A stretch of DNA of 64,000 nucleotides from CAVQXR01 sp046330455 (lineage in GTDB: Bacteria; Actinomycetota; Thermoleophilia; Gaiellales; Gaiellaceae), in assembly GCA_046330455.1 (NCBI GenBank), contig JAXLSU010000013.1, forward strand, positions 23,202 through 87,201, written 5' to 3'. This document shows, piece by piece, positions 44,900 through 54,469 of the stretch (position 1 is its first letter; each line of letters begins with the position of its first letter). The position numbers and the translations under genes are program-made. The notes under the pieces were generated by a model, which was not told where the DNA came from, searched no databases, and was given only the letters and a program-made list of their open reading frames with translations.

Positions 44900-47638
44900 A
44901 TGGCAGACAGCTTCGGATCGCGGGCGACCCTCGCCGTCGGGGGGCGGGAGTACGAGATCTTCCGCCTCGACGCGCTCCAGGCGACCTACGACGTCGCCCG
45001 CCTTCCCTACACGCTGCGCGTCCTGCTCGAGAACGTGCTGCGGCTCGAGGACGGGATCACGGTCACGCGCGACGACGTCGAGGCCCTCGCGCGCTGGGTC
45101 GCGACCGAGGCGCCCTCACACGAGATCTCGTTCTCGCCCGCCAGGGTGCTGCTCCAGGACTTCACCGGCGTCCCGGCGATCGTCGACCTCGCGACGATGC
45201 GCGACGCGATGCAGCAGCTCGGCGGCGACCCGTCCCGGATCAACCCGCTGATCCCCGCCGAGCTCGTGATCGACCACTCCGTGCAGGTCGACGAGTTCGC
45301 AACCCGGTTCGCGTTCGCGCACAACGCGGAGCGCGAGTTCGAGCGCAACCGCGAGCGCTACGCGTTCCTGCGCTGGGGCCAGCAGGCATTCGCGAACCTC
45401 GAGGTCGTGCCGCCCGACACGGGGATCGTCCACCAGGTGAACCTCGAGTACCTCGCCCGGGTCGTCGAGGCCCGCGAGCTGAACGGACGCCTCCAGGCGT
45501 TCCCGGACACGCTCGTCGGCACCGACTCCCACACGACGATGGTCAACGGGCTCGGCGTGCTCGGCTGGGGCGTCGGCGGGATCGAGGCCGAGGCAGCGAT
45601 GCTCGGCGAGCCGATCTCGATGCTCGTTCCGCAGGTCGTCGGCTTCAAGCTCACGGGCTGCCTACCCGCCGGCTCGACGGCCACCGACCTCGTGCTGACC
45701 GTCGTGCAGATCCTCCGCAAGGTCGGCGTCGTCGGCAAGCTCGTCGAGTTCTTCGGCGAGGGCCTCGCCCGCCTGACGCTCGCCGACCGGGCCACGATCG
45801 GGAACATGGCTCCCGAGTACGGCGCCACCTGCGGCTTCTTCCCCGTCGACGAGGAGACGCTGCGCTACCTGCGCCTGACCGGGCGCTCCGACGAGCAGCT
45901 TGCGCTCGTCGAGTCCTACTGCCGCGAGCAGATGCTGTTCCACGATCCGGCAGACCATCCGACCTACACCCAGGTCGTCGAGCTCGACCTCGGCAGCGTC
46001 GAGCCGAGCCTCGCCGGTCCGCGCCGGCCGCAGGACCGGATCCCGCTGCGGGAGGCGAAGCCTGCGTTCCGTGACGCCCTCGCGAGCTTCGGCGTCGAGA
46101 CGGGCAACGGCGGCCTCGACGAGGCGCTCGGCGAGTCGTTCCCCGCGAGCGACGTGCCTGCTGCGACCGTCGCGCACGCCCCCACGGCCGTCGCCGTCTC
46201 GGACCCCTCGGGCCAGACGTACCAGCTCGACCACGGCTCCGTCGTGATCGCCGCGATCACGAGCTGTACGAACACCTCGAACCCGCAGGTGATGATCGGG
46301 GCCGGTCTGCTGGCGAAGAAGGCTGTCGAGGCCGGGCTGACCCGCAAGCCGTGGGTCAAGTCGAGCCTCGCCCCGGGCTCGAAGGTGGTGACCGAGTACT
46401 ACCGGGCCTCGGGGCTCGACCGCTACCTCGACGAGCTCGGCTTCGACCTCGTCGGCTACGGCTGCACCACCTGTATCGGGAACTCCGGCCCGCTCCCCGA
46501 CCACATCTCACGCGCGATCGCGCAGGGCGGGCTCGTCGCCTGCGCCGTCCTTTCCGGCAACCGCAACTTCGAGGCGCGTATCCACTCCGACGTGAAGGCG
46601 AACTACCTCGCCTCCCCACCGCTCGTCGTTGCGTACGCGCTCACGGGCCGCATGGACATCGACCTGACGACCGAGCCGCTCGGGCAGACGCCGGACGGGC
46701 GCGATGTCTACCTCGCGGACGTCTGGCCGAGCCCGGCCGAGGTGCAGGAGGTCATCGACACCTGCGTCAGGGACGAGATGTTCAGGAAGACCTACGCCGA
46801 CGTGTTCGCCGGCGACGAGCGCTGGCGTGCCCTCCCCGACCCCGCGGGCGATCGGTACGCGTGGGACCCGGCCTCGACGTACGTTCGCAGGCCGCCGTAC
46901 TTCGACGGCATGCCGGCCGAGGCCGAGGGTGTGCCCGACATCGCCGGCGCACGCTGCCTCGTCATGGTCGGCGACTCGGTCACGACCGACCACATCTCCC
47001 CTGCCGGCGCGATCCGGTCGACGAGCCCTGCCGGCCAGTACCTGCTCGGGCACGGGGTCGAGCAACGCGACTTCAACTCCTACGGCGCGCGGAGGGGCAA
47101 CCACGAGGTGATGGTGCGCGGCACGTTCGCCAACGTGCGCCTGCGCAACCTGCTCGCGCCGGGGAGCGAGGGCTCGGTCAGCCTGCACCTCCCGCAGGGA
47201 GACGAGACCTCGATCTACGAGGCATCGACTCGCTACCAGGCCGAGAGCGTGCCTCTGATCGTGATCGCGGGCAAGGAGTACGGCTCGGGCTCCTCGCGCG
47301 ACTGGGCCGCCAAGGGCCCGAATCTCCTCGGCGTTCGGGCCGTCATCGCCGAGAGCTACGAGCGCATCCACCGCTCGAACCTGCTGATGATGGGAGTCGT
47401 ACCCGTGCAGTTCGCCGACGGCGACACACCGGCGACGCTCGGGCTCACCGGACGAGAGCGCTTCGACATCCAGGGGCTCGAGAACGGCGAGGCGTCCGAG
47501 GCCACGGTCACGGCCAGCCCCGACGGCGGCGGGAGGCCCGTCACGTTTCGTGTCCGCGTCCGCCTCGACACGCCGCGCGAGCGCGAGTACGTCCGGCACG
47601 GCGGGATCCTCCGTTACGTCCTGCGGCGCCTGCTGTAG
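44900..47638 (+). CDS. acnA: Aconitate hydratase A
   Basis: 912 aa, the length of AcnA/IRP-type aconitase. The cluster-binding cysteines lie in AAITSCTNTSNPQVM and YGCTTCIGNSGPL. VGTDSHTTMVNGLGVLGWGVGGIEAEAAM, VHQVNLEYLARVV and the C-terminal swivel domain with GDSVTTDHISPAGAI, NSYGARRGNHEVMVRGTFANVR and GKEYGSGSSRDWAAKGP are all intact. It converts citrate to isocitrate in the TCA cycle. A TAGTCT box lies 11 nt before the ATG. The genes that follow point the same way but are functionally different. Confidence 0.96.
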   Translation: MADSFGSRATLAVGGREYEIFRLDALQATYDVARLPYTLRVLLENVLRLEDGITVTRDDVEALARWVATEAPSHEISFSPARVLLQDFTGVPAIVDLATMRDAMQQLGGDPSRINPLIPAELVIDHSVQVDEFATRFAFAHNAEREFERNRERYAFLRWGQQAFANLEVVPPDTGIVHQVNLEYLARVVEARELNGRLQAFPDTLVGTDSHTTMVNGLGVLGWGVGGIEAEAAMLGEPISMLVPQVVGFKLTGCLPAGSTATDLVLTVVQILRKVGVVGKLVEFFGEGLARLTLADRATIGNMAPEYGATCGFFPVDEETLRYLRLTGRSDEQLALVESYCREQMLFHDPADHPTYTQVVELDLGSVEPSLAGPRRPQDRIPLREAKPAFRDALASFGVETGNGGLDEALGESFPASDVPAATVAHAPTAVAVSDPSGQTYQLDHGSVVIAAITSCTNTSNPQVMIGAGLLAKKAVEAGLTRKPWVKSSLAPGSKVVTEYYRASGLDRYLDELGFDLVGYGCTTCIGNSGPLPDHISRAIAQGGLVACAVLSGNRNFEARIHSDVKANYLASPPLVVAYALTGRMDIDLTTEPLGQTPDGRDVYLADVWPSPAEVQEVIDTCVRDEMFRKTYADVFAGDERWRALPDPAGDRYAWDPASTYVRRPPYFDGMPAEAEGVPDIAGARCLVMVGDSVTTDHISPAGAIRSTSPAGQYLLGHGVEQRDFNSYGARRGNHEVMVRGTFANVRLRNLLAPGSEGSVSLHLPQGDETSIYEASTRYQAESVPLIVIAGKEYGSGSSRDWAAKGPNLLGVRAVIAESYERIHRSNLLMMGVVPVQFADGDTPATLGLTGRERFDIQGLENGEASEATVTASPDGGGRPVTFRVRVRLDTPREREYVRHGGILRYVLRRLL

Positions 47639-47686
47639 CCAGCACGGCGGTAGACTCAGCGCCTCGCCCGTGACCGCCGTCTCTCC

Positions 47687-47983
47687 GTGACCCGTACCGT
47701 CGTCGTCGCGCCCATCAAGCCGGGTACCCGCATGCAGGTGCGCCAGCTTCTCGACAGCGGCCCGCCGTTTCCGCTGGCCGACACGGAGCTGACCGCCCAC
47801 GCCGTGTACCTGACCGACGGCGAGGCCGTCTTCGTCTTCGAGGGGCAGGCGCCGCGCGTCGACGTCGAGCGCATCGCCGGCGACCCCGGCGTCTGGCGCT
47901 CCGCCCGGGCCTGGCAGGCCTGCCTCGCGGGGCGCCCCCGCATCGCCGAGGAGGCGTTCGCGTGGGTCCGCGACGACAGCTAG
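47687..47983 (+). CDS. Small hypothetical protein (possible dimeric alpha/beta barrel)
   Basis: 98 aa from GTG 47687. Pattern of strands and helices: TVVVAPIKPGTRMQVRQLLDSGPPF, HAVYLTDGEAVFVFEGQAPRVDVERIAGDPGVWRSARAWQACLAG. This resembles short antibiotic-monooxygenase/stress-responsive alpha-beta-barrel folds, but there is no family motif I can name. It ends 6 nt before the sensor kinase, so it is probably the first gene of that operon. Confidence 0.6.
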   Translation: MTRTVVVAPIKPGTRMQVRQLLDSGPPFPLADTELTAHAVYLTDGEAVFVFEGQAPRVDVERIAGDPGVWRSARAWQACLAGRPRIAEEAFAWVRDDS

Positions 47984-47989
47984 CAGAGC

Positions 47990-49670
47990 ATGCCGCCCGT
48001 CGATGACCGAGAGCGGTTCCGGCGACTGGTCGAGACCGGCATCCAGATCACGTCGGAGCTGTCTCTCGACTCGGTTCTCAGGCGGCTCGTGGACGCGGCC
48101 GCGGAGCTCGCAGGCGCCCGCTACGCGGCGCTCGGCGTCCTCGACCGTTCGGGCGAGACGCTCGAGCGCTTCCTCACCGCGGGCGTCGACGCCGCCACCG
48201 TCGCGACGATCGGAGAGCCGCCGCACGCACGGGGGATCCTCGGGGTGCTCACGCGTGAGGCTCGACCGCTGCGACTCCACGATGTGACGCGGGACTCGCG
48301 GTCGGTCGGCTTCCCGCCCGGGCATCCTCGAATGCGGACGTTCCTGGGCGTGCCGATCGTGCTGCGCGGGACGGTGTACGGGAACCTCTACCTGTGCGAG
48401 AAGCAGTCGGGCGAGGACTTCACCGACGACGACGAGGAGCTCGCGACGCTGCTCGCAGCCCAGGCCGCGGTGGCCATCGACAACGCCAGGCTGTACGAGT
48501 CGGCGACGCGCTGGCTGCGGCGCCTCGAGTCGATGACCGAGGTCGGAAACGCGCTCGCGGCCGAGTTCGAGCTGCCGCGCCTGCTCGAGCTGATCAGCGT
48601 CCGCCTGAGAGAGCTCGTCCGTGCCCGATCGGTGTTCGTGGCGCTGCCCACTCCGGACGGCGATCTCCGGATCGAAGCCGCGGCGGACGATCACGACATC
48701 AACCGTGCGGTCGGCCTGCGAATCGGGCTCGCGGGGTCGAAGAGCGGCAGGGTCTACGAGCGCCGCAAGACCGAGCGCGTCGACTCGGTCGTCGACGATC
48801 CGGAGATCGACGAGCGTACCCTGCGTGACTTCGCCGAGCAGGCCGAGCTTCCGATTCCGACGACGGGCCTCTACGTCCCGCTGCTGTTTCGCGAGCGGGC
48901 GATCGGGGTGATCGTCATCCACGACAAATTCGGGGACGGCTCCGACGACCTGCGCTTCACCGACGAGGACGTTCCCTGGGTGGCCGAGGAGGCTCGCCTC
49001 GCGCGCCGCCGTCGCAGTCGACCTCTCCGAGCGGTCCGGCGGGAGTCGCTGCGACGCGTGGTCGAGGCCCAGGAGACCGAGCGAAAGCGGCTCGCGAGGG
49101 AGCTTCACGACGAGACGGGACAGGCGCTCACGTCCCTGCTTCTCGGCCTGCGAACCGCCGAGGAGACCCGTGACGAGGCGGTCAGGAAGCGGGTGCTCTC
49201 CTCGCTGCGCGACGTCGCCGCGACGACGCTTCAGGACGTCCGGCGCCTCGCGGTCGAGCATCCGGCCGAAGGCGCTCGACGACTTCGGGCTCGTGCCCGC
49301 GCTCGAGCGCCTCGCCGAGGGCCTCCACGAGCGGACCGGGCTCGAGATCGAGATCGCCGCTCCGCTCTCCGGACGCCTGCAGGGCGACGTCGAGACCGCC
49401 CTCTATCGCGTGATCCAGGAAGCGCTCACGAACGTCGTCAAGCACGCGGGCGCCCGCCATGCCAGCGTTCTCCTGACACGGAAGGACGCGGGCGTCACCG
49501 CCGTGATCGAGGACGACGGAGACGGATTCAGACCGGAGGAGGCCGTCGCCGGCCCCGGCCTCGGCCTCGTGGGCATGCAGGAGCGGATGGCGCTCGTGGG
49601 CGGACGGCTCTCGATCGAGAGCGCGCCCGGCCGGGGTACTACCATCGTCGCGGAGGTTCCGGTTCCATGA
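47990..49670 (+). pseudogene. DosS/DevS-like GAF-GAF sensor histidine kinase, reading frame broken by three indels
   Basis: Two GAF domains (about 15-165 and 185-340), then HisKA_3 (VVEAQETERKRLARELHDETGQALTSLLLGL) and HATPase (VIQEALTNVVKHAGARHASVLL, GPGLGLVGMQERM). GAF-A closely matches mycobacterial DosS/DevS, including GFPPGHPRMRTFLGVP; His112 may be the haem ligand. Three single-base shifts break it: an extra base near 48992 and a missing one near 49034 (the frame between reads LASRAAVAVDLSER), and an extra A at 49260 (the next frame reads RPKALDDFGLVPALERL). Restoring them gives a full kinase ending at 49670, overlapping the regulator start. Either decay or assembly error. Confidence 0.8.
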
Positions 49671-50302
49671 TTCGCGTACTCATCGTCGATGATCATGCCG
49701 TCGTGCGCTCGGGACTGCGGATGCTCCTCGAGCACGATGAAGAGATCAGCGTCGTCGCCGAGGCCGGGAACGGCGAGGAGGCCATCGATGCCGCGCGCGA
49801 GCAGCACCCCGACGTCGTGCTCCTCGACGTGGTGATGCCGGGAACGAGCGGCATCGAGGCAACACCGGCGATCCTCGAAGCCTCCCCCGCGTCGAAGGTG
49901 CTCGTGCTCTCGATGCAGGACGACCCGAGGTACGTGCGCGAGGCCTTCGGTGCCGGAGCGATGGGGTACGTCCTGAAGGAGGCCGCCGAGTCCGAGGTGG
50001 TTCAGGCCGTGAAGCAGGTCGCAGCAGGCGGGAACTACGTCCATCCCGCGCTCGGGGCAAGGCTCGCCGCCGCCGAGGCGAAGGCCCAGGCGCAGGCCGA
50101 CGCCGATCCGCTCTCCGAGCGCGAGCGCGAGGTGCTGCGGCTGCTCGCTCTCGGCCACACGAACCAGGAGATCGCGAAGATGCTCTACATCTCCGTCCGG
50201 ACGGCCGAGACCCATCGGGCGCACATCATGCAGAAGCTGCGGCTCTCCACCCGCGCCGAGCTCGTGCGCCGCGCGATCGCAAGCGGCCTCCTCGACGAGT
50301 AG
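49667..50302 (+). CDS. NarL-family response regulator, DosR/DevR-like partner
   Basis: 211 aa. The start overlaps the stop of the kinase (ATGA). Receiver domain with VLIVDDHAVVRSGL, the phospho-Asp in VVLLDVVMPGTSG, VLSMQDD and LKEAAESE; a Glu/Ala-rich linker (about 145-158) then a LuxR helix-turn-helix (LSEREREVLRLLALGHTNQEIAKMLYISVRTAETHRAHIMQKL). Its pairing with a DosS-like kinase and the dormancy-type genes downstream suggest a DosR-like role, which is inference. A 26-bp perfect palindrome (50308-50333) follows as likely terminator. Confidence 0.9.
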   Translation: MIRVLIVDDHAVVRSGLRMLLEHDEEISVVAEAGNGEEAIDAAREQHPDVVLLDVVMPGTSGIEATPAILEASPASKVLVLSMQDDPRYVREAFGAGAMGYVLKEAAESEVVQAVKQVAAGGNYVHPALGARLAAAEAKAQAQADADPLSEREREVLRLLALGHTNQEIAKMLYISVRTAETHRAHIMQKLRLSTRAELVRRAIASGLLDE

Positions 50303-50307
50303 CGACC

Positions 50308-50333
50308 GGAGGGGCCGGCCGGCCGGCCCCTCC
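50308..50333 (+). terminator. Terminator-like perfect 26-bp palindrome after the response regulator
   Basis: Arms GGAGGGGCCGGCC and its exact complement meet without a loop spacer, 5 bp after the stop codon. No T-run follows. Confidence 0.55.
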
Positions 50334-50353
50334 GCGATCCGGGGGCGGGGCGA

Positions 50354-50379
50354 GGCCCCGTCCGCCTCGAGACGGGGCC
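50354..50379 (-). terminator. Terminator-like hairpin after the UspA gene
   Basis: GGCCCCGTC (50354-50362) pairs with GACGGGGCC (50371-50379) around an 8-nt loop, 2 bp downstream of the UspA stop on the minus strand. Confidence 0.5.
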
Positions 50380-50381
50380 GG

Positions 50382-50795
50382 CTAGCGCACGACCAGCACG
50401 TCGCAGTGCGCGTGGTGAACGACCTTCGTGCTCACGGAGCCGAGCAGCGCGCGCTGCGCGAAGTTGAGACCCCGCGTCCCGAGCACGATCAGGCCGGCGT
50501 CCTCGTCTTTCGCGACCTGGACGAGCGTCTCGGCCGCATCCCCGCGACCCTCGATGAACCGCGACGGGATCGACGTGGCGCCGAGGACCTCCCTGGCCTT
50601 GTCGAGGCTCACCTCGGCCGCCTCGGCCGCGGACGGATCGACCGCGCTCGCGCCTCCCGCAGGATCGCGGACGAGCGTCGAGATGGCCGCGGCGGAAACG
50701 ACGAGGATCTGGTCGTCGCCCCTCGCGATCGCGACCGCCCGCTCGAGCGCCCGCTGTGCGTGCTCCGAACCGTCGTACCCAACAACGATCTTCAT
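50382..50795 (-). CDS. Universal stress protein (single UspA domain)
   Basis: 137 aa. MKIVVGYDGSEHAQRALERAVAIA at the N-terminus and the ATP-binding motif LGTRGLNFAQRALLGSVSTKVVHHAHCDVLVV (G-x2-G-x9-G-S) at the C-terminus define an ATP-binding UspA. Such proteins accumulate in hypoxia and dormancy. It faces the response regulator convergently. The 172-bp gap upstream has a GCCGTA-N11-TACGGC inverted repeat near 50872 that could be a control site. Confidence 0.92.
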   Translation of the reverse strand: MKIVVGYDGSEHAQRALERAVAIARGDDQILVVSAAAISTLVRDPAGGASAVDPSAAEAAEVSLDKAREVLGATSIPSRFIEGRGDAAETLVQVAKDEDAGLIVLGTRGLNFAQRALLGSVSTKVVHHAHCDVLVVR

Positions 50796-50967
50796 TCCGC
50801 CTCCTCCGACCGTGTCTCTCGAGCCTGCATTCTCATGCCTCCTGCCGTCATCCGGTGAACCGGCGTGCCGTAAGGTGGGAAAATACGGCCTTTCGGCCTC
50901 GAGCGCCAGCCAACCTCCGGCCGTTGTTCCCGCAGCCCGCGATGGGCTCGCGGGGTCAGGTCGCCTT

Positions 50968-51621
50968 TCAGGTGCGGTCGTCCTCCTGCCAGGACATCCG
51001 TGACGTCACCGACACGACTCCCGGCACGCGCTCGACGACCGACGCGAGCAGCTCGGCGATGCTCCGCTTCTCGACCGTCCCGCCGAGCGTGACCTCGCCG
51101 TTCGCGACCTGGACGTGCACGCTTCCCGGCGGCAGCCAGAACTGCTTGACGACCACTTCGTGCTCGACCTCCTGCCTGATCGCGGCATCGTCCCGCGTGA
51201 AGGCACGGACGAGATCGGCACGGGTGACGATGCCCACGAGCGCTCCGTTCTCGACGACCGGAAGCCTGTTGACGGCGTGCTCGACCATCAGGGCGGCGGC
51301 CTTCGGCACCGAGACACCCGGCTCGATCGTGACCGCGGGCGAGCTCATCGCCTCGGACGCCGTCCGGGCGGCCAGCTTCGCCTCCGCCTCCGGATCGCGC
51401 GGGCCGAGCAGCCTCGCCAGCAGACCCTCGGGCTTCGGAGCCGGTGTCCGCTCCTTCATCAGGACGTCCGTCTCCGAGACGATGCCGAGCACCGCGTCGC
51501 CCTCGACCACGGGCACGCCGGAGATCCCGCGCTCGGAGAGAACCGCCGCCACGTCCCGAAGCGACGTCTCCGGCGCGACGGTGACGATCTCGCGCCTCAT
51601 CACATCGCTGACCTTCATCAT
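50968..51621 (-). CDS. CBS-pair and BON domain protein
   Basis: 217 aa from ATG 51621, with GGAGGAGGG 7 nt upstream. Two CBS domains (about 5-55 and 85-140: VSDVMRREIVTVAPETSLRDVAAVL; EAMSSPAVTIEPGVSVPKAAALMVEHAVNRLPVVENGALVGIVTRADLV) form a Bateman pair that may bind adenine nucleotides. A BON domain follows (about 150-210, VHVQVANGEVTLGGTVEKRSIAELLASVVERVPGVVSVTSRM). CBS proteins such as Hrp1 belong to the mycobacterial DosR regulon. An AACTACGGA half-site at 51724 lies upstream. Confidence 0.9.
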   Translation of the reverse strand: MMKVSDVMRREIVTVAPETSLRDVAAVLSERGISGVPVVEGDAVLGIVSETDVLMKERTPAPKPEGLLARLLGPRDPEAEAKLAARTASEAMSSPAVTIEPGVSVPKAAALMVEHAVNRLPVVENGALVGIVTRADLVRAFTRDDAAIRQEVEHEVVVKQFWLPPGSVHVQVANGEVTLGGTVEKRSIAELLASVVERVPGVVSVTSRMSWQEDDRT

Positions 51622-51745
51622 GGAAGAACCCTCCTCCCTCTCGACCACTCGTCGATCACTCCCTGATCCTCGCTGCGCGCTGCGGCCGGGTCATCGGCGA
51701 AGCCACCGAATCGCGCTGCGGCGAACTACGGACGGCGCGCTCGGC

Positions 51746-53131
51746 TCAGAGCTCGTGCCGGCGCCGGGCGTCCGCCGCCGCACGCTCGTACGCGCCGAGA
51801 AGCGCCGGGGTGAGCCGTACCTCGTACGGACGGGCGTCGAGACCCCGGCAGACGTCCGGCAGCCGGGAACGCTCCGCAAGGCAGCGCGCCCGTGAGGTCG
51901 GAAGCGACTCCGAGAACACCCTCGCGCCCGCCTCCATCACCGGGACGAGCAGCGGCGCTCCCCCTTCGGGCCCGCTCTCGGCCAGCAGCCCGAGCACATC
52001 GTGCTCGAACGCGCCGTGCTCGCCCGCGACCCGCCAGACCTGCTTTGCGCCCGGCAGTGTCGCCTTCGCCGCCGAGAGCTTGAGCGCGGGGCGACCGTCG
52101 AACTCCGCCAGCTTGTAGGCGAGATCGAGATACGGCGCGTCCGCCGAGGTACCCAGCTTGCTCCCGATCCCGAACCCGTCGATCGGCGCTCCCGCGCCGA
52201 GCAGCTCCGCCACGTCGCGCTCGTCGAGCCCGCCGCTCACGAACACGATCGCATCCCCGCAGCCCGCCTCGTCGAGGATCTTCCGGGCGACGCCGCTCAG
52301 CCCGGCGAGGTCGCCCGAATCCAGCCGGATCCCGGCGAGCCGATGTCCGGCAGCCCGGAGCTCGGCGCCCACGAGCGCCGCCCGGCGGGTTCCCTCGACC
52401 GTGTCGTAGGTGTCGACGAGCAGGATCGAACTGTCGGGAAACGAGCGGGTGAAGGCCCGGAAGGCGGTGAGCTCGTCCGGGAAGCATTGGACGTAGGAGT
52501 GCGCCATTGTCCCGGCGATCGGGATCCCGTACTCCTTTCCGGCGAGCACGTTGCTCGTGGAGTCGAACCCGGCCAGGTAGCTCGAGCGCGCGGCGCGCAT
52601 CCCCGCACCCGCCCGATGCGTTCGCCGCAGGCCGAAATCGGCGAGCACTCGCCCTTCCGCGACGTCGACGCAGCGGGCTGCCTTCGACGCGATCAGCGAC
52701 TGGAAGTGGATCTCGCTCAGCACGACCGTCTCGACGAGCTGCGCCTCGAGCACGGGCCCCTCGATCTCGAGCACCGGCTCGCCGGGGAAGAAGTGCGTGC
52801 CTTCCGGCATCGCACGGACGCTCCCGGTGAAGCGCAGGCCGTCGAGCCGGCCGAGAAAGCTGGTCGTGAACATCCCGGTCTGCTCGAGGAAGGCGAGATC
52901 GTCGCCGGTGAACGCGAGCCCGTCCAGGTAGGCGAGGACATCGTCGAGACCGGCGGCCACGAACGACCCCCAGCCGCGGGGAAGATGGCGCGCGTACAGG
53001 CTGAACACCGCCGGACGCTCGTGCATGCCCTCGGCGAAGTAGCTCTGCCCCATCGCGAGCTGGTACAGGTCGACGAGGAGCGCGCCGCGCTCCCCGGAGC
53101 GCGACGTTCCGTCCCGGTCTTGCCGGCTCAT
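51746..53131 (-). CDS. pncB: Nicotinate phosphoribosyltransferase
   Basis: 461 aa. LVDLYQLAMGQSYF at the N-terminus, RRTHRAGAGMRAARSSYLAGFDSTSNVLAG (catalytic loop with the phosphorylated-His region AGTMAHSYVQCF) and the PRPP/phosphate site LVDTYDTVEGTRRA, GIRLDSGDLAGLS and FVSGGLDE are complete. It makes nicotinate mononucleotide in NAD salvage. The closest functional context is PncB2 (Rv0573c), which is DosR-regulated in M. tuberculosis. The start overlaps the stop of the DUF1918 gene (ATGA). Confidence 0.93.
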   Translation of the reverse strand: MSRQDRDGTSRSGERGALLVDLYQLAMGQSYFAEGMHERPAVFSLYARHLPRGWGSFVAAGLDDVLAYLDGLAFTGDDLAFLEQTGMFTTSFLGRLDGLRFTGSVRAMPEGTHFFPGEPVLEIEGPVLEAQLVETVVLSEIHFQSLIASKAARCVDVAEGRVLADFGLRRTHRAGAGMRAARSSYLAGFDSTSNVLAGKEYGIPIAGTMAHSYVQCFPDELTAFRAFTRSFPDSSILLVDTYDTVEGTRRAALVGAELRAAGHRLAGIRLDSGDLAGLSGVARKILDEAGCGDAIVFVSGGLDERDVAELLGAGAPIDGFGIGSKLGTSADAPYLDLAYKLAEFDGRPALKLSAAKATLPGAKQVWRVAGEHGAFEHDVLGLLAESGPEGGAPLLVPVMEAGARVFSESLPTSRARCLAERSRLPDVCRGLDARPYEVRLTPALLGAYERAAADARRRHEL

Positions 53132-53649
53132 GCCTTCCTGGAGGGGGAGCGGCGGCCGGGCTTCGTCACGATGTGGTCGACGACGGCGTCCGTTCCCGGG
53201 AAGAGCAGCGTCTCACGGCCGCTGTCCGACCACCGCACCCGGAAGGGCGCCGTCCCGTCCTCGCCGAGCGCCTCGAGGATCTCGGCGTCGCGATCGGGGT
53301 CGCCGAGGTGATGGCCGTGGATCACGAGCCGGTCGCCCGGGGCGGCCCGCAGCGTCGTTCGCGGCGGCTTCCCGGCGGCCGCGGCGGCCGCCGGCGCCGC
53401 GGGAGCAGCTGCCCGCTCCCCGGTACGGGCGGCGGGCGTCCGCCGGCGCCTCGGCGTCCGCGGGACGATGACGGCGTCGCTTGCCGGATGGAACACCGTC
53501 TCGCGACCGTCCTCCCAGTGGACACGGTAGTACTCACGCCCCGGCGCGCCGAGGACCTCGACGATCGTGCCTGTCCGGCGCCCGCCGCGCAGGCGATGGC
53601 TCTCGACCGAGACCCGATCACCCGTCCGTGCCTGGAACTCCTCCGCCAT
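53128..53649 (-). CDS. Tandem DUF1918 domain protein
   Basis: 173 aa from ATG 53649. Two DUF1918 units (about 8-60, GDRVSVESHRLRGGRRTGTIVEVLGAPGREYYRVHWEDGRETVFHPASDAVI; and about 105-160, GDRLVIHGHHLGDPDRDAEILEAL...RVRWSDSGRETLLFPGTDAVV) are joined by an Ala/Pro-rich linker. DUF1918 folds as a small SH3-like barrel of unknown role; Rv0569 is a DosR-regulated member in M. tuberculosis. Two units in one chain is uncommon. It is translationally coupled to pncB. Confidence 0.88.
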   Translation of the reverse strand: MAEEFQARTGDRVSVESHRLRGGRRTGTIVEVLGAPGREYYRVHWEDGRETVFHPASDAVIVPRTPRRRRTPAARTGERAAAPAAPAAAAAAGKPPRTTLRAAPGDRLVIHGHHLGDPDRDAEILEALGEDGTAPFRVRWSDSGRETLLFPGTDAVVDHIVTKPGRRSPSRKA

Positions 53650-53707
53650 GCGTCCCCATTCTGCCGTACCGCCGCTGACCGCTTCGCCGCGGCTGGTGGT
53701 CGGGGCA

Positions 53708-54469
53708 TCAGCGCACGACGAGCACCGAGCATCGCGCCTCGTGGGCGATCCGCTCGCTGACCGAGCCGAGCGCGCGCAGCCCGTGCAGGCCACGGCTGCC
53801 GACGACCAGCAGATCCGCGTCGCCAGAGCGCCCGACCAGCGCGTCCACCGGCTTGCGCTCGTCGACCACGACCTCCGGATGCGCAGCGGTGACCGCTGCG
53901 AGGTCGACCGACTTGCCCGACGAGGACGTCACGATCTCGAGCGTCGACCCGAACCGGTCACGGAGCGCCGCCGCGATCGCGTACGCCGTCTCGCCCTCGT
54001 TCGATCCGTCGGTACCGGTGACGATCCGGGCCGGAAAGCTGTCCGCCGCGGTGGGGCGGGAGACGAGCACCCCACACGGCGCGTCGTGGAGAACGGTCGT
54101 GCTGAAGCTCCCGAGCAGGATCCCTCCGACCCGGCTGCGCCCGTGCGTCCCGACGACGGCGAGGGTCGCTCCCTCGTCTCTGAGCGTCTCGACGAACCGT
54201 GCCGCAGCCGCCCCCTCGAGCAGGCGAGCCTCGACCGGTCTCCCGGCCTCGAGCTCGCGCGTCGCCGTCTCGAGCGCCTGCACGCTGTCGTTCTTCAGCT
54301 GGTCGAGCACCTCGCCTGCCGCCCAGCCCGCATGCACCGCCACCTCGGTCTCGACGATCGCGACCAGTATGAGCCGCCCGTTCGGAGCGGCCAGACGGGC
54401 AGCCTGGCGGGCGGCCTCGGTGCTTTCCGGGCCGGGGTCGATTCCGCAGACGACGCAGTCGAACAGCAT
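53708..54469 (-). CDS. Tandem universal stress protein (two UspA domains)
   Basis: 253 aa from ATG 54469. The first UspA unit (FDCVVCGIDPGPESTEAARQAARLAAP ... VGTHGRSRVGGILLGSFSTTVLHDAPCGVLV) keeps the ATP motif; the second (RIVTGTDGSNEGETAYAIAAAL ... VGSRGLHGLRALGSVSERIAHEARCSVLVV) also has it. This double-Usp layout is that of Rv2005c, Rv2623 and Rv1996, DosR-regulon members. It may bind ATP and control growth arrest, by analogy. Confidence 0.92.
   Translation of the reverse strand: MLFDCVVCGIDPGPESTEAARQAARLAAPNGRLILVAIVETEVAVHAGWAAGEVLDQLKNDSVQALETATRELEAGRPVEARLLEGAAAARFVETLRDEGATLAVVGTHGRSRVGGILLGSFSTTVLHDAPCGVLVSRPTAADSFPARIVTGTDGSNEGETAYAIAAALRDRFGSTLEIVTSSSGKSVDLAAVTAAHPEVVVDERKPVDALVGRSGDADLLVVGSRGLHGLRALGSVSERIAHEARCSVLVVR

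Noticed and set aside
47990..50302. A single 770-aa kinase-regulator fusion
   Set aside because: The continuous frame exists only because of the indel at 49260. After it the frame encodes Arg-rich nonsense until the regulator, while the true ATPase domain is in another frame with its own stop at 49670.
50872..50894. GCCGTA-N11-TACGGC near UspA as a member of the same operator family
   Set aside because: The spacing (11 instead of 5 nt between half-sites) differs, so I mention it only as a possible separate site.
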